This document shows positions 43,501 through 54,417 of a DNA stretch of 64,000 bases, one piece after another. Position numbers and translations under genes: made by a program. Under the pieces are notes generated by a model, which was not told the DNA's origin, made no database searches, and worked only from the letters and a program-made list of their open reading frames with translations. Position 1 is the stretch's first letter. Every line of letters begins with the position of its first letter. Origin of the DNA: Myrica gale (taxonomy: Eukaryota; Streptophyta; Magnoliopsida; Fagales; Myricaceae); the NCBI GenBank assembly GCA_963930655.1, contig OZ005602.1, forward strand, positions 27,169,840 through 27,233,839, written 5' to 3'.

Positions 43501-45063
43501 ATTTCCAAAAATTCCAACTGTTGAGCAATAGAAGGATCCAAAACTTGTGCTGTACCATCTGCGAGTTGAGAAATAGAAGGATTCTTCTCAAGCAAAGCCT
43601 GTCACGGTGGAAGTACCACAAGATGGTCAGAGAAAATCGAGTGATAAGCCTAAATTTTTGCAACCAAAGCAAAACACGCAACCTATCAGTCCTACTCGTT
43701 GAAGCTTAATGTACATATGTCAAGACAAAAAGTAGGCAACCAAACTTTCCAGAACAGTCGTACCTCTTGTAGTCCCAATAGAGAATCCAAAGTCTTCTTA
43801 GCTGAGGTAATTAGGTTGGAATACGCTACACTGACACCCTCATCTGTCTCGGTGAATTAAGACCTAACTGGCTCCTGTACACAACCAATCACACTTAGCC
43901 GCTATTTTTGGATACAATAAGCTAGAATCACAATAAAAGAGTTTAACTTTCGCATATGACCTGAGGTAATCTATTTGAACTCGAGAAAGCTTTCTGAAGT
44001 ACGAATCTGAACTCTAGTGTTTTGTCCCAGAGCGCCTTCAAGAGAATGAAGTTCATCAATGTTGAATAAAACTCATAAAAAAGTGAGTGATAGAAGTCTA
44101 TTAGATTAAAATAATAACGACAGAAACTATTAATCATGCTATTGCAGAGCAACATTGAACAAAATATACAGTGACTCCCGAAACCTATTCACCAACTAAG
44201 AAACAGAGTTCAACGTGCATAGCAAAAGGACCCACACCTTTTGGTTCTTCACTGCCTCACCCTTGAGAATATCTTCGTCGTTGTGACTCCTCAAATTTTT
44301 CAGGATATCTCTGAATGAAAATCGAAACTCAAAAATAAATAAGATGGCGTATATTAGCACCAATGCACGGATATGAATGTCACCAAGCGCCTGTTTATAA
44401 ATCATGTGTGTGCCTGAGTGGTAAAGACAATCAAGTGCGTAGTCCATGCGGTAAACACGAGTCTTACATCTCCTGGCGCTTAAGACCCTTGTACTCTTTC
44501 TCAGGCTCTTCCATCTCCGCATCTCTACCACTATCTTCCCCTTCATCTCCCTCTCCTTCTGCGCCCTCTTCTTCTTCATCGACATCATCGTCCTCATCTT
44601 CTTCATGCTAAAAAGTTAACAATAAACATTGACAGACCATTAACCCAAAAACGAAAACGGAAACAGAGAGAAAAATCCGTGAACTATATAGTAATCAATG
44701 CCAACTATGATTGCAAAAGAAAATGGAAGAAGAAATCTGAGCTCACAGTCAGGTCCTGGCTATCCATATCATCATCGAAATCTTCGAATTCACTGTCGCT
44801 TTCTTGAGCTTTTCGCGACCGCTTCACAGGTAACCCCATTTTGAAAACTGTAAGAATTTCAAAAAACCAATCTTTGTAGTAGGTTACAACTCTTCCCCGA
44901 AATTGTTTCGTAGCTAACTAAATCCGTGTCCTATATTTCCTAGCGGTGAACAAAAACAATAGCAATTCGATTCCCAAGAAAAAGATGCCTAATTTGAACA
45001 AATTCAAGAATGTCTGATCTCCTTAATTGAACCTCGTTTAGCTTAGTCGTGGGGTTTAGAGAA

Positions 45064-45157
45064 AAACCCTAGCTCTACTCTCTCTCTCTTCCCGTCGCCA
45101 AGCACGAACCTGAGAATGGTAAGTGGGGCTGGGTTGGGCTGGATCCTAGCTTGGGCT
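45064..45157 (-). promoter_or_regulatory. Telo-box and Site II-like motifs upstream of AATF
   Basis: AAACCCTA at 45064-45071 and TGGGCT at 45135-45140 and 45152-45157, within 320 bp of the AATF start codon and next to a CT-rich leader. In plants, telo-box plus Site II (TGGGCY) pairs are typical of ribosome-biogenesis gene promoters, matching the gene's family role. Confidence 0.55.
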
Positions 45158-45426
45158 TAGTATCGCTGGCAAATCATTTGTAGGCCAGTATCATTCCCGC
45201 AGCCACCCATTAGAATATGGTTGGACGAGGATTCGCTGAATCTTTGACTACTGTGGAGGTGTTATCACATTACCTCACCAGAAATACGAAAATTAAAATG
45301 AGCCCACGGCAAGGCAAGCGTAGGAGTTAAAGTCTACGGTAGCGTTATTTTTTTTTTCTAAGCCAGTCAAAAATATTAACTTCTCATCCAGATTGTGGGT
45401 TCCAATTTTGATAAATCTTATATCTT

Positions 45427-45650
45427 AGGTTATGTTGGTTTACAACAAATTTTTAAGATTTGCAACCTACTTTTATATTTACAATCCAAAAATCACAGAA
45501 ACGTATTTCAATATAACATTGTATTACCTTTTTTTACAAATATCAATCATTTTTAACAATTTTTGCATGCATACCAATACAACTTTAACATCACTTAAAT
45601 ATTCACAATTTTATCAGAATCTTACAAATTTCTTTCAAATGAACATCCTT
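45427..45650. mobile_element. AT-rich MITE, related to 35660-35890
   Basis: TTATGTTGGTTTACAAC at the left and TTTCAAATGAACATCC at the right; interior shared with the 35.7-kb element. Ends approximate. Confidence 0.6.
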
Positions 45651-45687
45651 TTAATAGGCTGCACTCCATATGATTACATACCTCTAA

Positions 45688-45925
45688 GGTGATATTTGAA
45701 AAGCAAAAATTTTAAGCTTTAGGAGTAAATTTGAGTTTGAATTTCTATCGAGTTTTGTAAAAAGTTGATGAAAAAAAATTAAGAATATAGAATAATTTTG
45801 TTGGGATTTATTAAAAAGTAACTAGAGTTAAATTTGATGAAATATTTTAATAAAAAATAATGAAATTTATTTAAAAATAAGAATGAGAGAAAATTTGATA
45901 TAATTTTTTTTGTACAAACATCACC
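45688..45925. mobile_element. AT-rich MITE, TIR GGTGATATTTG
   Basis: Begins GGTGATATTTG and ends CAAACATCACC. No coding capacity; no clear TSD. Confidence 0.55.
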
Positions 45926-46003
45926 TGCGTTTTAGGACACGTTCGGCTAATTTGTTTTTCTAGGTCAGAATCTAAAATTCTACAACCGAACATGTTTTTT
46001 TAA

Positions 46004-46234
46004 GGGATAAATACAAAATTGGTCCATGTGCTATACGCAAAAATCGATTTAGTCAATGTAATATGAAAAGCATCGATTTAGTCCCTGTGATTTCAGAAAG
46101 TGATAAAATCAGTCCCTGATGGAGGACCAATAACAAACGAAAATAGAATCACAGGGACTAAATCGATGTTTTTCATATCAAATGGACTAAATCGATTTTT
46201 GCGTATAACACAAGGAATGATTTTGCATTTATCT
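46004..46234. mobile_element. 231-bp MITE with 9-bp TSD
   Basis: Ends GGGATAAATACAAAATTGGT and ATGATTTTGCATTTATC. Arms contain AAAAATCGATTTAGTC and its complement. TSD is seven T plus AA at 45995-46003 and 46235-46243. Nine-base duplication suggests Mutator-type. Confidence 0.8.
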
Positions 46235-46537
46235 TTTTTTTAATGTAACTTAATTTGCACTCCTGCACGTGCAGTCACCAGCGTATCATTGCAGGATATA
46301 TCGGAGAAAACAATCAGCTGCAGATCAAGGGATGGTAGCGTGAGAGCTCATCCTACGGTGTAGATTGCATTTGGATGTTCTTTGTCTCCGAAGACTATCG
46401 TGGGAACTGGGAACTGACAACTAGGATGGAGCCTTGAGCCAAATGATTAGAGCAACGGTTCGAGACCACATGCATCCTTTGACCGCACTTGAGTGTTATT
46501 CTCTACTCTTCCAACCTCCTCCCTCTTCCGAGTCTTC

Positions 46538-46736
46538 GGGTGCGTTTGTGCATCAAAATTTTACCCCCTCTAAAGTTTTAACATAATTAAATATTACAAT
46601 ATAATCTCTCTCTCCCCATCAAATCATTACTATTTACTACAAAAAAATATAAAAAATTACCTCTCTCTTCACTTTTTCACTAAACCCAATACCTAAAATT
46701 TTAACAACACTAAAATTTTACAACACAAACACAACC
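46538..46736. mobile_element. Tourist-like MITE, copy 2 (inverted)
   Basis: 199 bp from GGGTGCGTTTGTGC to CAAACACAACC, with CTTCACTTTTTCACTAAACC internally (complement of the other copies). Flanked by TTC on both sides. Confidence 0.7.
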
Positions 46737-47877
46737 TTCGTTGGTTTATTAATTTGTTGTTGGAATTGAACTATTCAATTTAGAGATATTAAATACTTGT
46801 TATTAGTTCTCTAACATTTATTATTGTTTATATTAATTTATGGAACAATGTGTAATTTATATCATTATGTATATAATGTGTCTATCTCTTTTCAAATTAA
46901 ATAATCTAATTCTAGAAAATAAAATAGAGTTGATTTTTCTGTTATGAGAAAACACTTTTAATTTTTAATATTAACTGAGATTGATATTTTAACAGTATTT
47001 CTCATGAAGTTTATTTTGAAAGAAAAATTTTGGGTTAGAGAGATTATTTATGGGTTTTCGTGACATTTATCCTTAATTTTTCAGCTATTTTGTCACAGAA
47101 ATATTCGAGATCATGGTTATATAGAAACTTAGAGATAGAAAAGTATTTATAGTGTTAAAAATAATTTTAATTTGTTTGAATGAAATTATTGTTTTAAAAC
47201 AATTTCTTTCTTTCTTTTTTCCCTTCTTTCAAGTATATTGGGGAATTGGGTCCTATGCGTTTAATGATAGAAAATTTGGATCTGGCGAAATAATACTTGT
47301 GTGGAAAGTGTTGTAGTCCTATATTGCTTAACAATGTGGGATGTGTGAGTTTTTAGGCTTATATATAGAAGTCCCTTGTAATGTTTTAAATCATAAGTGA
47401 GTTAACACAATTAATCCAATTGGGTATTTCTCTAATGGATGTCTCACTTATCAAGTATAAATATTTTTATTTCTAACAACTTGGGCATAGCATTGTCCCG
47501 GGATGAAACTCCAAGGAACACAAATCCATATGCCTCTATTAGAGCGAGAAATCAAAACCCATATGCCTCGTGATATGGTGCTGATCTTCCATTTAAATCC
47601 TAGAAGGAGTAGGACTCGAGCAAATCTGAAGAGATTAATTTTACTCTTTAAAAACCATATCACACCTGTTTTAATGACTATCCCATTGGTGCAGACACCT
47701 CAAGATTCGCATGCAAATTCTCTTTTGGGTTTGTCTCCTACTATCTTAAGCCCTAATGAAGGATCTCTAGGGCTGTGTTGTGAAAAAGCACAACAGTTTG
47801 ACATACCAAGGGGAAACTTTAAAGGCATAGGTTCGTTTTAGATATGTATAAATTGGTAAAAGGTAATATACTATTTT
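46737..47877. other. Intergenic AT-rich DNA
   Basis: An ORF at 47503-47841 (112 aa) has no recognisable domain. 47,290-47,440 has an LTR- or promoter-like look (CTTATATATAGAAGTCCC), but no element boundaries could be set. Confidence 0.4.
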
Positions 47878-48062
47878 AGGGTGAAGATTTTGGGTATTGG
47901 GGTTTGAGAAATATTATAAAGTAAATAAATGTTATGGGAGTTGGTGAAAAAGTGAAGAGAGAAGATTTTTAATAAATATTATAATAATAAAAAATTATGT
48001 GGTGAATTTTTTACTAGTAAACCTAAAATTTTGAGCCCAATTAATTGGGGCTCAAACATGCA
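47878..48062 (+). mobile_element. MITE, pair with 60649-60846
   Basis: AAGATTTTGGGTATTGGGGT, TATTATAAAGTAAATA and GTTGGTGAAAAAGTGAA are shared with the complementary strand of 60,649-60,846, so the two copies lie in opposite orientation. Confidence 0.7.
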
Positions 48063-48299
48063 TATATATTCCGACCGTGAAAGATGGCAACTTTTTGAAT
48101 GTTTTTGGGACTCAAAACAGAAAAAATATGTGAGTCCAGGTCCTCTTTACTAAAAACAATAATTATGAGGCCGTTTCTTTAGGTTATCAACCTCTGTCTT
48201 TCCTTCCCAGAATATCCCCTTTTTCTTTTGTTTCCTTTTGAGCTCCTCTCGTAAAGAATTCTTTCTTTCTCCCCTGCGCCCAGAAGTGGGAGGGCATCA

Positions 48300-48880
48300 C
48301 ATGAGGATCACGTGGACAAGGGGCTTCGTACGGACAGGAGAAGGGTGAAGGGACATGGTTGGTGATGGGATCTCATAGTTGGAGGAGAACACGTGGGGCA
48401 ATCTAATCATATGCGGACGAAGTCCTTTATTTTTGAATCATTGTGTTAAGTTTCATGCTACACTTGGCATATAAATACAAACTCGCATGACATCCCAATC
48501 TGACGCTTTGTGACAAAAAAATAACAAATAAAATAAAATTACAGCTCGAATAACTATATATAAAACAAAAATTCCAGCAAACGAGGGCGACTAATTGAGG
48601 TTCTCAAAAAATAAAAAGATCCCCTACCATTCTATCTAAATTACATGTTAGAATTTGGAGAAGATAGACACAAGTGATCACTAAACCATTTAATGCGCTC
48701 ATGTTTATCCATATAAAGTTTAAGCAAGTATGGGTCATACAATGAAATTTTAATACTTTCTATATAAAGTTTCAGGAAATATAGATCTTACAATGAAATT
48801 TTAATTCTACTCATATATGCTCGTATGCAATTTTCAGGTAGCATGAGTCATATAATAAGATCTACATGTTATGTCTATTT
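48300..48880. other. Intergenic, two G-boxes and a short tandem repeat
   Basis: CACGTG occurs near 48,308 and 48,390. At 48,710-48,800 TATATAAAGTTT...ACAATGAAATTTTAAT repeats about twice. No gene recognised. Confidence 0.5.
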
Positions 48881-48917
48881 ATCTTCGAATTATACTTTAT
48901 ATATGTTGTGTGGTATT

Positions 48918-49093
48918 GAGCCTTCTCAAACACAAAAGTTAGCTGAGACTTTACCTCACACTTATAAACTGACCACCAACTCCTTCCACAACCGATGTGG
49001 GACAACCCCAATTGTGGAAGAGGTTGGTGATTAGTTTATAAGTGTGAGAGAAAAGTCTCACCTCTTGAACTAGCTTTTAGGATTGAGAAGGTC
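48918..49093. repeat. Foldback repeat
   Basis: CTTATAAACTGACCACCAAC and its near-complement TTGGTGATTAGTTTATAAG, with outer arms GAGCCTTCTCAA / TTGAGAAGGTC. Non-coding hairpin of about 176 bp. Confidence 0.7.
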
Positions 49094-49268
49094 AAAGACC
49101 ACCCATCACTCTTTTAATCCATACTATTTCAAGAATTCTTTCTTAAGGTTATAAATTTACATTTTAATGGACTTTGAGCCTTATTAAAGACCTCATTGAA
49201 CTCTCCTTCACATAGAAGGAATAATCCCAACAATATAATCTTAATCTTTAAAAATTAAACATGAATAA

Positions 49269-49467
49269 GGGTGGGTTTGTGTGGTAAAATTTTTGGTATT
49301 GAGTTTAGTGTTGGTATTGGGTTTAGTGAAAAAGTGAAGAGAGAGATAATATTTTATAGTTTTTGTAATTTTTTATATTTTTTGATGGTAGAGAGAGAGA
49401 TTATATTAAAGTATTTTATTAGGAGAGGGATAAAATTTTGGGTAAAATTTTAGTAACAAACGCAGCC
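49269..49467. mobile_element. Tourist-like MITE, copy 3
   Basis: 199 bp from GGGTGGGTTTGTGTGG to AACAAACGCAGCC, TSD TAA (49266-49268 and 49468-49470). Confidence 0.78.
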
Positions 49468-49644
49468 TAAATATTTTTAGAGTCGTGTTCTTTGCCAATG
49501 TCTTCGCTCTATTGATGGCATATGCTAGAGCAGATGAAGATTAAAGCGAGCGTGTGGTAGAAGCTTGTGCATCTGCGCGTGAGAAAACGATGCTCGCTTT
49601 ATATGGCTTAAAGAATGGAATCCCAGAAAGTGAGAGAGAGTATC

Positions 49645-49937
49645 CAATGATTGTAGAGAAGTGCGTGGTCGGTTTAAGCAGAGACAATGTGACCACGTGT
49701 TGTCACGTGGTTAAGCATAACATTGTTCGGGCACGTGAACCCGTGCATGTTCCCCCACGTGACCCCCACTCTTCCCCGTCCCCACAAATCCCTCCAACTT
49801 CTCTCTCTCGCTCTCGGCTCAAGCTGAGCTCCAAGCGTTAAGTGGCCATACACAAGTCACATACCTTATCGACAGTCTTTTTGAGACCAAACATAAATAT
49901 AATAATAGCTACCAGAGATAGTAACGTCGTGACGTCA
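49645..49937. promoter_or_regulatory. G-box cluster with HD-Zip II-type and CRE-like sites
   Basis: CACGTG at 49694, 49704, 49732 and 49756. CAATGATTG, the class II HD-Zip consensus type, at 49645-49653. TGACGTCA at 49930-49937. No gene start recognised nearby; the next intact gene is the HD-Zip II gene 4.7 kb to the right. Confidence 0.5.
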
Positions 49938-50169
49938 AATTACCAGTTCACCACCCATTGATGTACGCTTAAGTTCCAATCAGGCTATGTTAGGACGTGA
50001 GATTTATCACTTCTGTGGCGGATTTCAAGTTTTACACGACCAATATGTATGGTTTCTATCCAATGCGCACAAGAAATGGCGTGTGATGATTCTCTTAGGA
50101 TAAGCTTTAGTTCTGACTAAATGTCAATCTTTATCGTCCATTTTAAATAATAAAAATAATAATAATTGA

Positions 50170-50560
50170 TGGGTTATAAAATACTCGGCCCGACTAGACC
50201 TTAAGCTCGGGTTCATTAGCCTGTTGGTCAGTCCCGACTATCCGACCTCGCATAGGAGTTTGACATCCGATCTCACATAGAAGTCTAACCATCCAATGAC
50301 TTCTTATGACAATTTTAATGACCGACAACACTCTCCTAATACAACTCTACAATAGAGCTTCTGGTAAAATAAAAATCTTAGAGACTTCAGGACTCTAGGT
50401 AAGATAAGGAGTCCTGAAGCTCATACCATTAGACTCTCTTTGGGACTTTATCGCGTCCCTATATAATAGCCAGATATTCTCCTTCATAGACTCATGCTTA
50501 ATTATGTCTTCAGAATACTCATCTTCTCTTAAACACTAACTTGCCCATCAGAGACTTGAT
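50170..50560. other. Possible LTR fragment
   Basis: GGGACTTTATCGCGTCCCTATATAA-like promoter sequence (TATA near 50,459) and CTCGGCCCGACTAGACC resemble LTR regions, but no matching partner or TSD was found. Confidence 0.3.
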
Positions 50561-51158
50561 TTAAGCTTACTACCTTTAATGTCACACCATATCGTAAACA
50601 ACACATGTAGACTGTATGATCCACAAAACCATGTTATTCTTATCTATCTGATTTGAGCTCATTCTTCTCATTCGGTACACCATTTTTTCCAGTTTCCGAA
50701 CTAAACAACAAGATGACAAAATTAGTGTATTAAAATTTGAGGAACTATATTTTAAAAAAATCAAGAGCTTACTATAGGTAAAATTTAGACCAACCTATAA
50801 ATTCCGTGGTGGTCTCAACATTAAGGTGTCCCAAAATTCTCTAATTTAACCTTAAATGCAAAGGGTAATTTAGGCTTAGGAGTTCAAAAAGTGTTGCTGA
50901 CACGAGGCAGGCAGGATTCCCAAACTTTATACGGACTGCAAGTTGAATGCCACAATGATTACCTGGTGGGACTTTTCTGTCACAAAAGTTCGAGGGGAAG
51001 CCACGTGACAGTCACGCTCAGAGATATCCAAAAGATTTGGTGGGTGCGGAACCACACCCCGTCCGTATAAAGGTCGATCCGTTACGTCAAGTCACTTTGA
51101 TTTGACCCAAAACAATAGAAAGTACCTCTAACAACCGGATCCGGCTCCCCTTCAATTC

Positions 51159-51320
51159 TTAGGGTACTGCAGGGGAGCAATTAAGAGAGAGAGGGACACA
51201 AAGTGTGGGTCCCACTGTACCCGAACAGTATTTTCGGGCAGTGTGTGTCCCACCATGGGACCCACACTCATGAGTCCCTCTCTCTTCTAATTGCATACCC
51301 TGCAATACCCTAGGAATTGC
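51159..51320. mobile_element. Foldback MITE with TTTTCGGGCAG core
   Basis: Left arm GGGTACTGCAGGGG, AATTAAGAGAGAGAGGGAC, GTGTGGGTCCCAC; the right arm is their complement. The core ACAGTATTTTCGGGCAGTG resembles 12,420-12,445. Confidence 0.75.
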
Positions 51321-51732
51321 AGGGTATACCAATCCCTGACAACCATTGCCAAAGAATAAAATTATTTCCAAAAATGACAATATCCACGATGTCAAATTTA
51401 TAAAAATCATTTTTCAATTGAAAAACGAATAAATGAATATTTTCAAATTTATTAAACAAATATAGTTTTTAAAATTCCCCTCAATACCTTATACAATAAC
51501 CATTCCACCTTTATACTAGGCATCTCTCATGTAAGGAAATTTTAAATTTATTTGTCTAAATTGAATAATATAATTTAAATAAAAGCAGACAAAATTGTTA
51601 TAAAATTTAATATTATTTTGTATAAGATATCCAAAAGTTTGTGCTCTAAACAGCAGTTCAAATATCTCTTGAAACTACAAGATATAATTCAATTCTTCCA
51701 TTAGACTCCTTTAAATTCATAAACATGCTTAA
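51321..51732. other. AT-rich intergenic DNA
   Basis: No gene, RNA or bounded repeat recognised. Confidence 0.5.
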
Positions 51733-52117
51733 GGGGATGTTCGTTTGTAAAGTTTTTTTAAGATTTTGATAAAATTGTGAATATTTATAAAGATTGAAGT
51801 TTTAGAGATATTTGTGTAAAAGTTGGGGAAATTATTTTAAGATATTTAATTTTTGTTAGAGTTTCTAAAAAATTGTATAGAAAAATAAATTAATGTAATT
51901 ATTTAATAAAAAGTATTAGAGTTAGGTAAAAAGTATGAAGAAATAATATTTGTTATAATTTTTTTGGAAAAGATATTGAAGTTTGTGTGAAAAGTTGTTA
52001 GAGATTGTGTAAAAAGTATTGACGTTTGTGTATGAATTTTTGAGATTTTGGATATTCGTTTTATACATTTATTGAATCCTATTATATTTTAGAATAGTTT
52101 TGCAAATGAACATGCCC
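51733..52117. mobile_element. 385-bp MITE, TAA TSD
   Basis: Ends GGGGATGTTCGTTTGTAAA and TTTGCAAATGAACATGCCC, flanked by TAA (51730-51732 and 52118-52120). Internal AT-rich repeats (AAAAAGTATTAGAG). Tourist-like. Confidence 0.78.
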
Positions 52118-52120
52118 TAA

Positions 52121-53480
52121 ATGTTTAGGCAATTTTTACCTTATTTTCAAGTTTACATATTATATTTATCTCTTTCTTTAATTACATGTTATAATTAAGA
52201 TACAAAATTAGAGAGAGCCCATCTAAGACCATTGATTTTCAGCATGCAAAATATTTATGTACTGTACATATTATATAAATGTAGTCAAAATTTAATGACC
52301 CTTTTAGAAAAAGACTCCAAAAAAAAAACTTTAATTGAAAGCTGTTTTTGGTGAATATGGAAAGGGCATTAATTTCTCAAAAAAAAAATATTACAATTAT
52401 TTCAAAACACTTTGCATACGCGATCGTTCACTTGTTCGCTTGACAAATTACCAAGGAGCTTTGTAAGGAGAATTGCTACGTCCTTCCTCCGAGCCATTGC
52501 TTGGCGCTCATGACATATTTTTGTCTCTCTTAACTCCAATAATTGAGCAGACCAATGACACTTTTTTCTAAACCGTACGACATATATTTTTTTAGATGAT
52601 TTTTCTGTTACTTACGAACATTATGGGATGGCATTTGTTCAGTTCAAGAGTTGATTGCAATTGCTTTGGAAGATCAACCAAAAGGGTATATTTTCCCTAA
52701 CGTTTTCACTTCAGATTGGCCCATCATTGTAGATTGCATTCCCCTACAAGCCAATAGATGCTTAGTGCTTACAATTGTTGTGTCTCTTTTTTTTTTAATT
52801 GCATGATAAATTAATGTTATGAAATTATGTCATGGATTCTTTGGATCATAATTCTTTGTAATTTTATTTTTGAATTGTATGGTATAATTGGAAGAGAGAT
52901 AAACCGAGTAGGTATGACTCATATTAATTAATGTTATCTATGTAAAGTTCAGGACAACATGAGTCCTACAATGATATCTATTTGCTCAGTATATATATTT
53001 TCGAATTGCACCGTGCAATTCGAACATGACATTACAGATAATACCCATTCGACTTCTTTAAACACTATTTATTTAATTACTATGTTGCAGTTCCATTGGG
53101 TTCACAATAATTGAAGGAAATGACAACAAATGATCTCTTATTATTAATTGACATGAAATTTGCTTAGAAAAAATTAACATTAAATTTAAAATGCTAGATA
53201 GAATCTTCTACCATTTATTTTCTCATACTATTTTATTCCTTTTGACTTTTGAGATTCAAATAAGGCTAAAATGATACATAATTGTTTGTAACTATCAATA
53301 TATATATCAATCGGTCCAAATTCTTTCTTTTTCCATTGATATTTTTTTAGGTGAGGAGAAGAAACTTTAATCTGACAGGGCTAATAGAATAATGGGCATT
53401 GAAAATGAAATTGCAATTAAAAAGGTTTTCGATTGATCATTTGTTATTTTTTATTTTCGTTTTTGTCTGGTCAATTAAAA
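52121..53480. other. AT-rich intergenic DNA
   Basis: Only short ORFs; no domain or RNA gene seen. Confidence 0.5.
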
Positions 53481-54417
53481 TGAAATTGCATTGTTCCCTT
53501 TACAGGTAACCCCCAGCACAGCACCTAATTGGCCTTGGCTACGTAACCTTCCCCTTAAACGTAACTTCCTTCACTCAAAGAAACCCCACCTGCCACCACC
53601 AACCCCCTCCCAAACACACGCGCAATGACGCGCTGACGCCATTCCCGGGTCCCACATTTGAATGACGCTCGGTCGCTTCGTGATTTGATGCTGGAATGCT
53701 GGTAAAAAAGGCCATGTCGTGGGGTCCCCGTAACACGAGCGGGGTCCACAGTGAATTATGGGGCACATGAATCTCGAATAATAATAATGAGATTATAATT
53801 TCTACCGCGTGCGTTTAACGCGCGTGGTCGGAACATATTTGGGCGCATATAGTCAACGGTCAATCACCGAGAAAGCCGCTTTCTAACAGATGGGGTAATA
53901 AAGCTCAAGACAGAGACATTTACCCCCATGGTTAAAAAGCTTGACCATAAAAGAACTCCAGTTACAAAAGACACTCTCTCTCTCTGTCTATTTTTAACCG
54001 TGGTTAAAATAAGTTGAACCAGGATTGTGTCAAAGCCACCAAGCTAGGCTACCGCAAAGCCAATTATATCATGATTGAGCCAATGCCCTGTCTGACACAA
54101 GTCATCATTAAATCTATGCCCCTTGTGTATATTTGTGTCCCCTCTCTATCTATATATAGTCCCATCCGTCCTTTCCCCCACTGTGACTGCAAAAGAGAGA
54201 AAAGGCTGTGACACCACAGCTACCAGCAAATTCAGTCGTTTTCTTACCTTCTTTTCCGTCTTGCTTTCCCAGGATCCAAACGCTGAGAATCAGAACAAAA
54301 AGGTCAGATATTTGAATCATAAAAAGAGAGGCGCGGTGGGTTCTGTTAGAGAGAGAGAGAGAGAGAGAGTTTGGTCGGTGTTTCTTTGGTTGGTGTTTGT
54401 TTGGAGGAAGAGAGAAA
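53480..54417 (+). promoter_or_regulatory. Promoter and leader of the HD-Zip II gene
   Basis: TATA box TATATATAG at 54151-54159. The leader from about 54,185 contains the block duplicated at 35.2 kb and a GA microsatellite (54,349-54,369). An ORF trio on the minus strand around 53,555-53,768 has no homology. No CACGTG lies in this proximal region. Confidence 0.6.

Larger units (their letters stand above)
41102..44839 (-). pseudogene. AATF: AATF/Bfr2-like (TRAUB) ribosome-biogenesis gene, damaged
   Basis: Exons on the minus strand: 44747-44839 (MGLPVKRSRKAQESDSEFED...), 44468-44607 (acidic), 44238-44310 (DILKNLRSHNDEDILKGEAV), 43961-44035 (ALWDKTLEFRFVLQKAFSSS), 43764-43874, 43501-43598 (ALLEKNPSISQLADGTAQVL), 42011-42110 (DPELLDDSEFYQQLLKGFFE), 41380-41464 (ALKRSQTKKRKVVDRRASKS) and 41102-41228 (MAPLPMDLPPIAPKLFENLF). 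Phases agree where checked. Two defects: a TAA at 43857-43859 in exon 5 (EPVRS*FTETDEG), avoidable only by a weak downstream acceptor, and no recognisable exon for the TRAUB core (KWxRKTQ...AFNQNI) between 42,111 and 43,500. Family: nucleolar SSU rRNA processing factor. Probably a pseudogene. Confidence 0.85.

Noticed and set aside
44405..44470. tRNA-like stretch (GTGCCTGAGTGGTAAAG)
   Set aside because: Resembles an A-box only; no B-box or cloverleaf; lies in an AATF intron.
46440..46480. GGTTCGAGACC resembling a tRNA T-arm or SINE B-box
   Set aside because: No matching A-box at the right distance and no cloverleaf.
47503..47841. 112-codon plus-strand ORF
   Set aside because: No recognisable domain, no splice or promoter context and no second copy.
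53555..53768. Three overlapping minus-strand ORFs of about 64 codons
   Set aside because: Different frames of the same GC-rich promoter stretch, without homology.
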